A DNA stretch of 28,624 bases. It comes from Lysobacter_C sp966210725. GTDB lineage: Bacteria > Pseudomonadota > Gammaproteobacteria > Xanthomonadales > Xanthomonadaceae. Below are positions 16,504 through 24,033 of the stretch, piece after piece; positions within the stretch are counted from its first letter, which is position 1; the number at the start of each line of letters is the position of its first letter. The DNA lies in the NCBI GenBank assembly GCA_966210725.1, contig CBIHLN010000029.1, positions 1 to 28,624 on the forward strand. The letters are read 5' to 3'. The position numbers were made by a program, and so were the translations under genes. The notes beneath the pieces are model-generated. The model searched no databases. It saw only the letters and a program-made list of their open reading frames with translations, and had not been told where the DNA came from.

Positions 16504-18135
16504 TCAGTCCAGGCGCGCGTAGGCCGGGAGGGTCAGGAACTCGGCGAGTTCGTCGGCGTGGGTCAGGCGGTCGAGCATCCCGATGGCCTCGTTGATGCGG
16601 CTGGCGCCGGGCAGGTTCAGGCGGTCGGCCAGCTTGCTGGGCAGGCCGATCAGCGCGCGCTCCAGCAGCGCGAAGTCCACTTCGGTGCCGTCGTCCAGGT
16701 GCAGGCCGTCGGCGTGCAGCCACTGCCACAGTTGCGCACGGGCGATCTCGGCGGTGGCGGCGTCCTCCATAAGCCAGTGGATCGGCACGCAGCCGTGGCC
16801 GTCGAGCCATGCGGCGAGGTACCGCACGCACACCTCGACGTTGTCCTCGAAGCCGCGACGGGTGATGGTCCCGCGCGGCACCGCCAGCAGGTCGGACGCG
16901 TCCACGTGCACCTCGTCGCGGGTGACGTGGTGCTGGTGCGGACCGGGCATCCGCTCGTCGAACACCGCGCGTGCCACCGGGATCAGCGCCGGGTGCGCCA
17001 CCCAGGTGCCGTCGTGGCCGGCGGTGACTTCGCGCAGCTTGTCGGCGCGCACCTTGGCCAGCGCGGCGTCGTTGGCGGCGGCGTCGCCGCTGATCGGGAT
17101 CTGCGCGGCCATGCCGCCCATCGCGTGGGCGCCGCGGCGGTGGCAGGTCTGTACCAGCAGCTCGGAATAGGCGCGCAGGAACGGCTGGTCCATCGTCACC
17201 TGGCCGCGCTCGGGCAGCACCCGGCCGCGGTGCGCGCGCAGCGTCTTGATCGCGCTGAAGATGTAGTCCCACCGCCCGCAGTTGAGCCCGACGATGCGCC
17301 CGCGCAGCGCGTGCAGGATTTCGTCCATCTCGAACGCCGCCGGCAGCGTCTCGATCAGCACGGTTACCTTGATGCTGTCGGCCGGCAGGCCCAGCGCGCG
17401 CTCGGCGTGGGCCAGCGCGGCGTTCCACAGCGCGGCCTCCTCCATGCACTCGAGCTTGGGCAGGTAGAGGTACGGCCCGCGGCCGCGCGCGGCCAGCGAA
17501 CGGGCGCTGTGGAACAGGAACAACCCGGCGTCGAACAGGCTGGCCGACATCGGCGCGCCGTCCACGGCCACGTGCTTCTCGTCCAGGTGCCAGCCGCGGG
17601 GGCGCACGATCAGCACCGCCTGCTCGTCCTGCGGGCGGAGCGTGTAGTGGCGGCCGCCGTCCGGGGCCATCCAGTCCAGCGTGCCGGCGACCGCGCGGCG
17701 CAGCGCGTGCTGGCCGGTCAGCAGGTTGCGCCAGGTGGGGCTGGTGCTGTCCTCGAAGTCGGCCATGTAGCACTGCGCGCCGGAGTTGAGCGCGTTGATG
17801 ACCATCTTCGGGTCGACCGGACCGGTGATCTCCACCCGGCGGTCCAGCAGCGCCGGCGGGATCGGACCGACCTGCCAGTCGCCGCTGCGGATCGCGGCGG
17901 TGTCCGGCCGGAAGTCCGGCAGCGCGCCGGCGTCGAAGGCGGCCTGGCGCTCGCGCCGCGCGGCCAGCCGGTCCTGGCGGACGGCCTCGAACGCGCGGTG
18001 CAGCCCGGCCAGGAACGACAACGCCCCCGGCGTCAGCAGGCGCTCCTGCCCGGACTCGCGGGCCGACACTGCCAGCCCGGCGGGGACGGTCGCTTCGGAA
18101 TCGATGGACGGGAGGTTCTGCAGGACAGCCGACAT
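16504..18135 (-). CDS. aceB: Malate synthase A
   Basis: Condenses glyoxylate with acetyl-CoA to malate, the second step of the glyoxylate bypass. The 543 residues are typical of isoform A (E. coli 533). Conserved segments include GPVDPKMVINALNSGAQCYMADFEDS (110-135 region), the catalytic-arginine region VLIVRPRGWHLDEKHV, IKVTVLIETLPAAFEMDEIL, and the signature GLNCGRWDYIFSAIKTL. HPALIPVAR and the C-terminal catalytic helix region GFEDNVEVCVRYLAAWL also match. ATG 18135 is preceded by GGAGCC about 8 nt upstream. The gene is divergent from a LysR regulator, with 99 bp between that contains a likely operator. aceA follows on the same strand after a REP array. Confidence 0.97.
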   Translation of the reverse strand: MSAVLQNLPSIDSEATVPAGLAVSARESGQERLLTPGALSFLAGLHRAFEAVRQDRLAARRERQAAFDAGALPDFRPDTAAIRSGDWQVGPIPPALLDRRVEITGPVDPKMVINALNSGAQCYMADFEDSTSPTWRNLLTGQHALRRAVAGTLDWMAPDGGRHYTLRPQDEQAVLIVRPRGWHLDEKHVAVDGAPMSASLFDAGLFLFHSARSLAARGRGPYLYLPKLECMEEAALWNAALAHAERALGLPADSIKVTVLIETLPAAFEMDEILHALRGRIVGLNCGRWDYIFSAIKTLRAHRGRVLPERGQVTMDQPFLRAYSELLVQTCHRRGAHAMGGMAAQIPISGDAAANDAALAKVRADKLREVTAGHDGTWVAHPALIPVARAVFDERMPGPHQHHVTRDEVHVDASDLLAVPRGTITRRGFEDNVEVCVRYLAAWLDGHGCVPIHWLMEDAATAEIARAQLWQWLHADGLHLDDGTEVDFALLERALIGLPSKLADRLNLPGASRINEAIGMLDRLTHADELAEFLTLPAYARLD

Positions 18136-18178
18136 GCGATGGCTCCTTTGGGGCGGGCCACGACCATGCGGCGGCGTC

Positions 18179-18218
18179 TGGTATTTGACAAACGAGAGTT
18201 ATCAATACGTGGTATTTG
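18179..18218. promoter_or_regulatory. AT-rich aceB/LysR control region with candidate LysR operator
   Basis: In the 99-bp gap between divergent aceB and the LysR gene, TGGTATTTG occurs twice (18179-18187 and 18210-18218), 31 bp apart, about three helical turns. The second copy overlaps a perfect inverted repeat AATAC-GTG-GTATT (18204-18216). TTGACA at 18185-18190 could be a -35 box. The layout fits a LysR-type regulator binding its own divergent promoter; the binding itself is inferred. Confidence 0.5.
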
Positions 18219-18234
18219 TTCTTCTTATACCCAC

Positions 18235-19209
18235 ATGGAAGCCTTGCCGGCCGTGCCTGCCAGCCACCGTTTCGCCTACAAGGGTGACCGCCTCAAGCCC
18301 CTGCGTGCCTTCTGCCAGACGGCCCGCCTGGGGTCGGTGTCGCGCGCGGCGGAGGCGCTGTTCCTCAGCCAGCCGGCGGTGACGCTGCAGTTGCAGGCAC
18401 TGGAGCGCGAGATGGGCCAGCGCCTGCTGGAACGCAGCGGCCGGCGCCTGGTACTGACCCCGGAAGGCGAGGCGCTGTACGAGCTGGCGCGCCCGCTGGT
18501 GGAGGGCTTCGACGGACTGGAGGGCGCGTTCGACGAGCGCCTGCGCGGCCTGGACGCGGGCGAGCTCAACGTCGCCGCCGGCAGCTCCACCATCCTCTAC
18601 CTGCTGCCGCGCATCGTGGAGGCGTTCCGCGCCGCGCACCCGGAGGTGCGGCTGAGCCTGCACAACGTCACCGGCGCCGGCGGCCTGGACCTGCTGCGCT
18701 CGGACGCGGTCGACCTGGCGGTGGGCTCGATGCTCGACGTGCCGGCGGACCTCGACTACGCGCCGGTGTACCGGTTCGATCCGATGCTGATCACGCCGCC
18801 CGACCATCCGCTGGCGTCCAAACCGGACCTCACGCTGGCCGACCTGTCGCCGTACGGTCTGATCCTGCCGCCGCAGCGGCTGACCACCTACCGGCTGGTG
18901 GACCTGGTGTTCCAGCGCAACCGGGTGCCGTACACGGTGGCGCTGGAAGTCGGCGGCTGGGAGGTGATCAAGCAGTACGTGGCGATGGGACTGGGCATCA
19001 GCATCGTGACCGCCATCTGCCTGACCGAGGCCGACCGCGCGCGTCTGGCGGCACGGTCGCTGGCCGATTACTTCCCGCCCCGCAGCTACGGCGTGGTGGT
19101 GCGCAAGGGCAAGTACCTGAGCCCGCAGGCACGGGCCTTCAGCGAGCTGATCCAGCCGGCGCTGTTCGAGCGCGGCGGTTACGACGACACCGGCCCGTCG
19201 CAGCGCTGA
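18235..19209 (+). CDS. LysR-family transcriptional regulator, probable glyoxylate-bypass regulator
   Basis: DNA-binding regulator of 324 residues. The N-terminal winged helix-turn-helix is PLRAFCQTARLGSVSRAAEA with LFLSQPAVTLQLQALEREMG (about 22-62), followed by the linker helix and a periplasmic-binding-like effector domain (from GELNVAAGSSTILYLLP onward). The ATG at 18235 gives 19 residues before the HTH region, slightly long for LysR; a downstream start is not obvious. It is divergent from aceB across a control region with repeated TGGTATTTG elements, so it probably controls aceB and perhaps aceA and itself. The effector, possibly acetyl-CoA, glyoxylate or a fatty acid derivative, cannot be read from the sequence. 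Some relatives are annotated CysB-like because of the effector domain. Confidence 0.92.
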   Translation: MEALPAVPASHRFAYKGDRLKPLRAFCQTARLGSVSRAAEALFLSQPAVTLQLQALEREMGQRLLERSGRRLVLTPEGEALYELARPLVEGFDGLEGAFDERLRGLDAGELNVAAGSSTILYLLPRIVEAFRAAHPEVRLSLHNVTGAGGLDLLRSDAVDLAVGSMLDVPADLDYAPVYRFDPMLITPPDHPLASKPDLTLADLSPYGLILPPQRLTTYRLVDLVFQRNRVPYTVALEVGGWEVIKQYVAMGLGISIVTAICLTEADRARLAARSLADYFPPRSYGVVVRKGKYLSPQARAFSELIQPALFERGGYDDTGPSQR

Positions 19210-19221
19210 CCCCGTGGCCGG

Positions 19222-20619
19222 CTAGCGCCGCAGCCGCCGCCGGGTGCGCAGCGAGCGTCGCAGGAAGAACCCGAGCACCGTGCCCAGCTCCTGCATCATC
19301 AGGGCGTAGCGCATCGGCGTGAACAGCACCGCCTTGCCCAGCATCGCCAGGCGGCCGCGCGGCGTCACCGCCAGCAACACGCCCCATGCGGCCACGCATT
19401 CGGCCGCCACCACCGCGGCCAGCACGACCCATTGCCCCGTCGCCGCCAGCGCGAGCAGGCCGATCGGGAACACCACCTTCTCCACCGCGGCGAAGAACAG
19501 CGCCCAGCCGATCGGGCGGCCGTGCTGGCGCGTGAGCCGCTCGCCGAACGGCTGGCGGTAGGCCTCGGCGACGCGGCGCAGCTCGCGCCAGTCCGGCGAG
19601 CGGCGCTGCCCGCGCCGGCGCCAGCGCTCCCACCACTGGCGCGGCCAGCGCAGCGGCGTGCGCATCAGGCTGTCGAAGTCGTGGCAGGCCTGCAGGAACG
19701 CCAGCGTGTCGTGCCGCGAGTGCGCCGGCACCTGCAGGACATCGCCGTAGACCGCGCGCACCTGCACCTCGGCCAGCTGCACGTTGCGGTAGCCGACGTT
19801 GTTGAGCGCGAAACCGATGAACAGGTCCGGCAGGCCAGTGAGGTCGTCGCCGAACACCGGCTCGTAGCGGTCGAACACGTCCTTGAGGTAGCGGCGCCGG
19901 TAGGCCACCGCACAGCCGGGCGGGTGCGCGACGCCGCCCAGCAGCGCCATCAGCCCGCGGTTGAGGAAGCGCTGCTGGAACCCGGCGACGGTCTCGCGGT
20001 AGGCATTGCCGGCCCACCACAGCAGACGGTGCACCGGGTCCTCGCGCAGCAGCGGGTCGCGGTATTCGTCACGGCCGACCCAGCGGCGGAACTCCGGCAT
20101 CGCCGCCCACGTCCGGCGGTCGCCCTCGCGCATCGGCCAGATGGTCCCCGTGGCGCTGGCGATGCCGGCCCCCTGGTAGAGCTCGCGCACGCAGCGCTCG
20201 ATGTAGTCGGGCGACTCGAGCACGGTTTCGCCGTCGAGCGCGAACAGCACGTCGCAGTCCAGCTCGCGCGCCTGGCGCTTGAGCGTGGGCGCGCGGCCGA
20301 TCGACCACATCCGCTCCACCACCACCAGCGGCATGGCATTGGCGCGGGAAAACTCGCGGGCGATCTGCACGGTGTGGTCGCGGCCGGCGCCGCCGTCGTC
20401 GATCAGCAGCACCTGGCGCGGACGCAGGGTCTGCCGCTGCAGCGCGGCCAGGCAGTAGGCGATGCTGTGCTGGTGGCGGTCGGCATGGATCACCACGTCG
20501 ACGCTGGCGTCCTGCCAGCGCTCGGCCGGGGTCGGCACGGTCGGGTCCGGCCCGCGCCAGAAGCCGAACGCGCTCAGCAGCGCGTTGGGATTAAGCGCGA
20601 AGAGCGACGGCGTGCCCAT
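19222..20619 (-). CDS. Membrane-associated family 2 glycosyltransferase
   Basis: Predicted GT-A glycosyltransferase of 465 residues. The nucleotide-sugar binding core starts at VDVVIHADRHQHSIAYCLAAL, with VLLIDDGG and the metal-binding-type motif FALDGET (about 126-132). A second acidic motif, FGDDLTGLPDLF, marks the acceptor side. Toward the C-terminus are three hydrophobic segments (ALFFAAVEKVVFPIGLLALA; VVLAAVVAAECVAAWGVLLA; ALMMQELGTVLGFFL), which anchor it in the inner membrane, followed by a very basic tail. The ATG at 20619 was chosen because homology-like sequence begins at MGTPSLFALNPN; the frame is open to 20670. The donor and product are unknown. It converges on the LysR gene with 12 bp between stops. 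Confidence 0.85.
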   Translation of the reverse strand: MGTPSLFALNPNALLSAFGFWRGPDPTVPTPAERWQDASVDVVIHADRHQHSIAYCLAALQRQTLRPRQVLLIDDGGAGRDHTVQIAREFSRANAMPLVVVERMWSIGRAPTLKRQARELDCDVLFALDGETVLESPDYIERCVRELYQGAGIASATGTIWPMREGDRRTWAAMPEFRRWVGRDEYRDPLLREDPVHRLLWWAGNAYRETVAGFQQRFLNRGLMALLGGVAHPPGCAVAYRRRYLKDVFDRYEPVFGDDLTGLPDLFIGFALNNVGYRNVQLAEVQVRAVYGDVLQVPAHSRHDTLAFLQACHDFDSLMRTPLRWPRQWWERWRRRGQRRSPDWRELRRVAEAYRQPFGERLTRQHGRPIGWALFFAAVEKVVFPIGLLALAATGQWVVLAAVVAAECVAAWGVLLAVTPRGRLAMLGKAVLFTPMRYALMMQELGTVLGFFLRRSLRTRRRLRR

Positions 20620-20880
20620 GGCGCGCGGCTCCTGTCGTGGCGGGGCGGGATCGACCGGCGCACCGGGCATGGCGCCCGTGCGCGGTCGCGCCGATGTCTG
20701 CGGTCATGGCCGCGACTGCCTGCACTGGTCCCCCTTTGCCGCGCTGGGCTCCATCCCGGGCGTCGGGCCCGCCGAAGCGGGCACCGTCGAAGTGGGAACT
20801 GAGGCGCAAAAAACATGCCAACCCGGTCGCGCCAAGGACGGGCGGTGCGGGTAGGCGGATGGCCGGTCGTACGCACCCGC

Positions 20881-20962
20881 CGGATGGGTCGAGCGACGCG
20901 ATACCGATCAACCCCGGCAATTGTTGAAGCGACGGGTATCGCTGCGCTCCACCCGTCCTACG
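20881..20962. repeat. Inverted pair of a third REP-type element
   Basis: A unit reading GGATGGGTCGAGCGACGCGA (from 20882) and an inverted partner GGGTATCGCTGCGCTCCACC (from 20934) are imperfect copies of the same palindromic element. The second also forms its own hairpin (GACGGGT at 20931-20937 with ACCCGTC at 20951-20957). This occupies part of the 393-bp gap 20620-21012, in which I see no gene. The pair differs from the type A and B units at 16.1 kb. Confidence 0.7.
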
Positions 20963-21012
20963 GAGTCGCGGGGGCTGACCCTCCGCGGCAGAACCCGCCG
21001 GGCCATGCCCGA

Positions 21013-21645
21013 TCAGGGCGTGCCGTGGTACTTGCCCTGCCAGGGCCGGTACCAGTCGCGGATGCGCGCGAGGTCGGCGTCCATGTCGTCGGTCAGCTCG
21101 AACGGCGGGCCGATGCCGATGACCTTGTCGGGGTAGTGGAAGTACGCCGGCAGCACCGGCACCCCGGCGGCGCGGGCGATCTTCCAGAACCCCGGCTTCC
21201 AGCGCTCCACCAGGCGGCGCGTGCCCTCCGGCGCCAGCCCGAACCACAGCCGGTCGGCGGCCATGATCATCTCCGCGGCCTGCTCCACCACGCCGTGCGC
21301 GGCGCTGCGGTCCACCGGGATCACGCCGAAACGCCGCAGCAGCGCGCCCAGCACCGGCACCCGGAACAGCGAATCCTTGCCGAGGATCTTGATGTCCAGC
21401 CCCAGCGCCATCTTGGCCGCGAAGCCCCAGATGCCGTCCCAGTTGGTCGAGTGCGGCGCGCCGATCAGCACCACCTTCGGCAGGTCGGGGAAGGCGCCGA
21501 CCATGCGCCAGCCGCCCAGGCGCAGCACGGTCCGCCCCAGCCAGCGGCTGAAGGCGTTGGGCGGCACGCGCGGCGCCTGCGGTGGCAACGGCAGCACCCG
21601 GGGGCCACCGGGTGGATGCCGCGGCGCGTCGACCGGCTCCGCCAT
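21013..21645 (-). CDS. PlsC-like 1-acyl-glycerol-3-phosphate acyltransferase family protein
   Basis: Membrane-peripheral acyltransferase of 210 residues that probably acylates a lysophospholipid or related acceptor from acyl-CoA/ACP. The catalytic HX4D motif is APHSTNWDG (H65, D70), the acceptor-binding motif is APEGTRR (138-144), and PVLPAYFH is the family's fourth block. The N-terminus is proline-rich and not conserved. The ATG at 21645 shares its A with the stop codon of arfB (TGATG), pointing to translational coupling; a start at 21654 is less likely. It belongs to the shorter LPLAT group (about 200 residues), whose substrate is not established, so plsC itself is not assigned. Confidence 0.88.
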   Translation of the reverse strand: MAEPVDAPRHPPGGPRVLPLPPQAPRVPPNAFSRWLGRTVLRLGGWRMVGAFPDLPKVVLIGAPHSTNWDGIWGFAAKMALGLDIKILGKDSLFRVPVLGALLRRFGVIPVDRSAAHGVVEQAAEMIMAADRLWFGLAPEGTRRLVERWKPGFWKIARAAGVPVLPAYFHYPDKVIGIGPPFELTDDMDADLARIRDWYRPWQGKYHGTP

Positions 21646-22073
21646 CAGTCCCACGCCTTGGCGCTGCGGCCGCGCTTGACCGTGCTGCGCTCGCGCTTGG
21701 CGCCCAGGCGCCGCTCGACCGAGCCACGCGTAGGCCGGGTGGCGACACGCTTCTTGGGCGCCATCAGGCCTGTGGCGATGAAGGCGGCCAGGCGCTCGCG
21801 CGCGTCCTGGCGGTTGCGGTCCTGGGTGCGGAATCGCTGGGCGTTGATCACCAGCACGCCTTCGCCGGTCATGCGGCGGTCGCGCTTGGCCAGCAGGCGC
21901 GCGCGCACCGGCTCGCTCAGCGAAGGCGACGCGGCGACGTCGAAGCGCAGCTCCACCGCGGTGGCCACCTTGTTGACGTTCTGCCCCCCGGGCCCGGTCG
22001 CGCGCACGAACCGTTCGACCAGTTCGGACTCGGGGATGGACGGCGGGCGCGGCGACGGCATCGGCTCTGGCAT
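21645..22073 (-). CDS. arfB: Alternative ribosome-rescue factor ArfB (peptidyl-tRNA hydrolase)
   Basis: Releases peptides from ribosomes stalled without a stop codon. The 142 residues carry the release-factor GGQ motif in GPGGQNVNK (27-35), the RF-1-like core (VELRFDVAAS, RTQDRNRQDARERL), and a long basic tail (KKRVATRPTR through RLGAKRERSTVKRG) that enters the mRNA channel. The ATG at 22073 starts MPEPMPSPRPP, after which family homology begins; the open frame to 22511 is antisense to the DUF2059 gene and is rejected. It overlaps the acyltransferase start by one base. The divergent DUF2059 gene begins 124 bp away. Confidence 0.93.
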   Translation of the reverse strand: MPEPMPSPRPPSIPESELVERFVRATGPGGQNVNKVATAVELRFDVAASPSLSEPVRARLLAKRDRRMTGEGVLVINAQRFRTQDRNRQDARERLAAFIATGLMAPKKRVATRPTRGSVERRLGAKRERSTVKRGRSAKAWD

Positions 22074-22181
22074 ACGGCGGGGGATGGACGCAGCCCCGGA
22101 TTGTAGGGCCTGCCGCCGGCGCGGTCGGCCACCGGACGTTGACGCCGATCCGGGCGGCCGCGAGGATGCGGGCCTCAATCC

Positions 22182-22190
22182 AGGAAGGAG
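22182..22190 (+). promoter_or_regulatory. Strong ribosome binding site of the DUF2059 gene
   Basis: AGGAAGGAG at 22182-22190, 7 nt before ATG 22198, is the most complete Shine-Dalgarno sequence in the window and fixes the start of the secreted protein. Confidence 0.8.
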
Positions 22191-22197
22191 TTGCACC

Positions 22198-22755
22198 ATG
22201 CGTCTGAAGATTGCCGCCCGTTCGCTGGCCTGCGCGGCCGCGCTGGCCCTTGCCGCCCCGCTCGCGTTTGCCGCGCCGCCGAGCGACGTCCAGGTCGACG
22301 AGCTGATGAACGTCATGCGTGTCGAGCAGACGCTCGACGCGATGTGGCCGCAGGTGGAGGCGATGCAGCAGCAGGCCGTTGCGCAGGCCGCCGCCGGCAA
22401 GGACCTGACCGCCGAAGAAAAGGCCGAGATCCAGGCGATGCTCGACCGGATGATGAGCAACCTGCGCACCACGCTGGCATGGGACAAGGTGCAGCCGGTG
22501 TACCGCGACATCTACGCCCGGTCGTTCGACGACCAGGACGTGGCCGCGCTCATCGAGTTCTACCGCAGCGACGCCGGCCAGACCCTGCTCGACAAGATGC
22601 CGCAGCTGATGCAGAACACGATGGTCGCCACCCAGCAGCTGATGGCGCCGGCGATGCAGCAGATGCAGCAGGAGATCGAGGTGCAGGCGGCCAAGGCCGC
22701 GGCTGCGAACAGCGCCGCGACCGAGGACGCCGACGGCACCGACGACGCCGAGTAA
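22198..22755 (+). CDS. Secreted DUF2059-domain protein
   Basis: Predicted periplasmic protein of 185 residues with unknown function. An N-terminal signal peptide is clear: basic MRLKIAARS, hydrophobic LACAAALALAAPLAF, and a likely cleavage after AFA/AP. The mature part is helical; the DUF2059 region is centred on PVYRDIYARSFDDQDVAALI followed by EFYRSDAGQTLLDKMPQLM. The C-terminus is Met/Gln-rich (APAMQQMQQEIEVQ) and ends in an acidic tail. The start is fixed by an excellent ribosome binding site. It is divergent from arfB and is followed by a terminator-like hairpin. No role is established for the family. Confidence 0.9.
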   Translation: MRLKIAARSLACAAALALAAPLAFAAPPSDVQVDELMNVMRVEQTLDAMWPQVEAMQQQAVAQAAAGKDLTAEEKAEIQAMLDRMMSNLRTTLAWDKVQPVYRDIYARSFDDQDVAALIEFYRSDAGQTLLDKMPQLMQNTMVATQQLMAPAMQQMQQEIEVQAAKAAAANSAATEDADGTDDAE

Positions 22756-22768
22756 CGCAGCTCCAGGC

Positions 22769-22801
22769 GGCCGGCGTCCCGCTCAGCGCGGGGCGTCGGC
22801 C
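22769..22801 (+). terminator. Hairpin terminator after the DUF2059 gene
   Basis: A 14-bp stem (12 matched pairs; arms 22769-22782 and 22788-22801) with a 5-nt loop is followed by GTTTCC. It begins 13 bp after the stop codon, and the convergent TruC-like gene ends within it, so it may serve both strands. Confidence 0.5.
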
Positions 22802-23574
22802 GTTTCCATTGGTGCAGCCGGTGCGCCGGGCGCACCGAACAGGTCGAGTGCGCGCTGGAACGGCGCGTCCACCGGCGCAACGGCTTCGACCGCCCCGCCA
22901 TGCACGGGATGCGCGAACGCCAGCCGCCGCGCGTGCAGCAGCATGCGGTGGATGCCCATCATCCGGAACGTGCGGTTGTGGCGGCCGTCGCCGTGGCTGG
23001 TGTCACCGATCAGGTGGTGGCTGGCGTGCTTGAGGTGGCGGCGGATCTGGCGGAAGCGCCCGGTCTCCGGGTGCGCCGACAGCCACGCGTAACGCGAGGT
23101 CTCGAAGCCGGTCGATGGCAACGCCAGCTCCACCGACGCCCGTCGCTCGAACCGCGTCACCGCCGGTTTCTTCAGCGGCTTGCCCGGACCGCCGTCGAGG
23201 TCGTGGTCGATGGTGAACGCCGCCTCCGGCCAGCCACGGCACACCGCCCAGTAGTCCTTCTCGACCTCGCGCGACATCAGCACCTTGCCCAGCGCCGAGG
23301 CCGTGTCGCGGTCGAACGCCAGCAGCAGGCAGCCGCTGGTCGCACGGTCCAACCGGTGCACCAGGAAGATGGGCCGGCCGAACTGCTCGCGCAGCCGGTC
23401 GGCCGCGAAGTCCGTCTCGCCACGTGCAAGTGCGCTGTCGTGGACCATCAGCCCGGCGGGCTTGTTGACCACGGCCAGCCGGTCGTCGCGATAGAGCACG
23501 CCGAGTGCGAGCAGCGACGCATCTACTCCCTCCCCTGCGACCGCAGGGGAGGGTTGGGGAGGGGTGCTGTTCAA
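22783..23574 (-). CDS. RluA/TruC-family tRNA or rRNA pseudouridine synthase
   Basis: Isomerises uridine to pseudouridine in RNA. The catalytic motif is HRLDRATSG (D76 from the longest start), followed by the strand LLLAFDRD. The family start block is VLYRDDRLAVVNKPAGLMVH. TGRFRQIRRHLKH and HPIIGD-like HHLIGDTSHGDGRHN resemble E. coli TruC, which modifies tRNA U65. The start is uncertain. The TTG at 23574 overlaps the stop of the DUF559 gene (TTGA) but makes the first 18 or so residues (MNSTPPQPSPAVAGEG) from an inverted repeat. GTG at 23499 begins MLYRDDRL but cuts about four residues of the expected first strand and lacks a ribosome site. Insertion of the DUF559 unit may have replaced the original start. 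Confidence 0.85.
   Translation of the reverse strand: MNSTPPQPSPAVAGEGVDASLLALGVLYRDDRLAVVNKPAGLMVHDSALARGETDFAADRLREQFGRPIFLVHRLDRATSGCLLLAFDRDTASALGKVLMSREVEKDYWAVCRGWPEAAFTIDHDLDGGPGKPLKKPAVTRFERRASVELALPSTGFETSRYAWLSAHPETGRFRQIRRHLKHASHHLIGDTSHGDGRHNRTFRMMGIHRMLLHARRLAFAHPVHGGAVEAVAPVDAPFQRALDLFGAPGAPAAPMETADAPR
23526..23567 (-). repeat. Left inverted repeat of the DUF559 unit
   Basis: About 42 bp that read, on the minus strand, GCACCCCTCCCCAACCCTCC followed by an internal hairpin CTCCCCTGC/GCAGGGGAG. It is inverted relative to the copy at 23965-24004, differing mainly by a few bases in the hairpin loop. The 3' end of the DUF559 gene and the 5' end of the pseudouridine synthase frame abut it. 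Confidence 0.9.
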
Positions 23575-23915
23575 GCGGTCATCTCTTCGACATGTCGGTG
23601 GATTTCGTCCAGCACTGCATCCGTCCTCGTCAGCACATCGTCGTTCCAGAAACGCAGCACACGGTAACCATTCGCTTCGATGCGCTTCGTGCGCGATGCG
23701 TCTTCCGCCGCGCGCTCACTGTGCTGTCCGCCATCGAGTTCGACCACCAGATTGATCTCGACGCATGCGAAGTCGGCGACGAAGCCTGCGATCGCGAACT
23801 GGCGGCGAAACTTCAGGCCGCATAGCTGGCGACCCTTCAGGTGCCGCCACAGTCGCCGTTCGGCGTCGGTGGCGTTGGTTCGAAGGTCGCGGGCGTGGTG
23901 CCAGATCCGTTGCAT
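23571..23915 (-). CDS. DUF559-domain (endonuclease-like) protein
   Basis: Small protein of 114 residues with the DUF559 fold, related to Vsr and restriction-type PD-(D/E)XK nucleases. Typical blocks are NATDAERRLWRHLKGRQL, LKFRRQFAIAGFVADFACVE, LVVELDGGQH and GYRVLRFWNDDVL; the acidic residues in ADFACVE and VELDGGQH are the probable metal ligands. ATG 23915 gives the family's usual MQRIWHHARDLRTNATDAE start; the frame is open to 23978, inside the right inverted repeat. It is bracketed by long inverted repeats at 23526-23567 and 23965-24004 and looks like an inserted unit. Its stop overlaps a possible TTG start of the pseudouridine synthase gene. Function is unproven; such genes are common and variably placed in this family of bacteria. 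Confidence 0.85.
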   Translation of the reverse strand: MQRIWHHARDLRTNATDAERRLWRHLKGRQLCGLKFRRQFAIAGFVADFACVEINLVVELDGGQHSERAAEDASRTKRIEANGYRVLRFWNDDVLTRTDAVLDEIHRHVEEMTA

Positions 23916-23964
23916 CGATGTCGCGCTCCATGCGGCATTGCTCCATGGGGTTCGCGGGTTCAAA

Positions 23965-24004
23965 GCACCCCTCCCCAACCCTCCCCTGCAGGCAGGGGAG
24001 GGAG
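23965..24004 (+). repeat. Right inverted repeat of the DUF559 unit
   Basis: GCACCCCTCCCCAACCCTCC followed by the hairpin CTCCCCTGC/GCAGGGGAG, about 40 bp, an inverted near-copy of the sequence at 23526-23567. It lies between the DUF559 gene and the end of ubiB (stop at 24034). Confidence 0.9.
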
Positions 24005-24033
24005 TGAGAGCGCTCCCGGCGAGCCAGAAGAAA

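Noticed and set aside
16453..18234. Long upstream extension of the LysR frame
   Set aside because: The extension is antisense to aceB. The helix-turn-helix begins shortly after ATG 18235, so the start there is preferred.
20815..22197. Long upstream extension of the DUF2059 frame
   Set aside because: Antisense to the acyltransferase and arfB. The strong ribosome binding site and signal peptide fix the start at 22198.
22074..22511. Long N-terminal extension of the arfB frame
   Set aside because: It is antisense to the DUF2059 gene and lacks release-factor homology; homology begins at ATG 22073.
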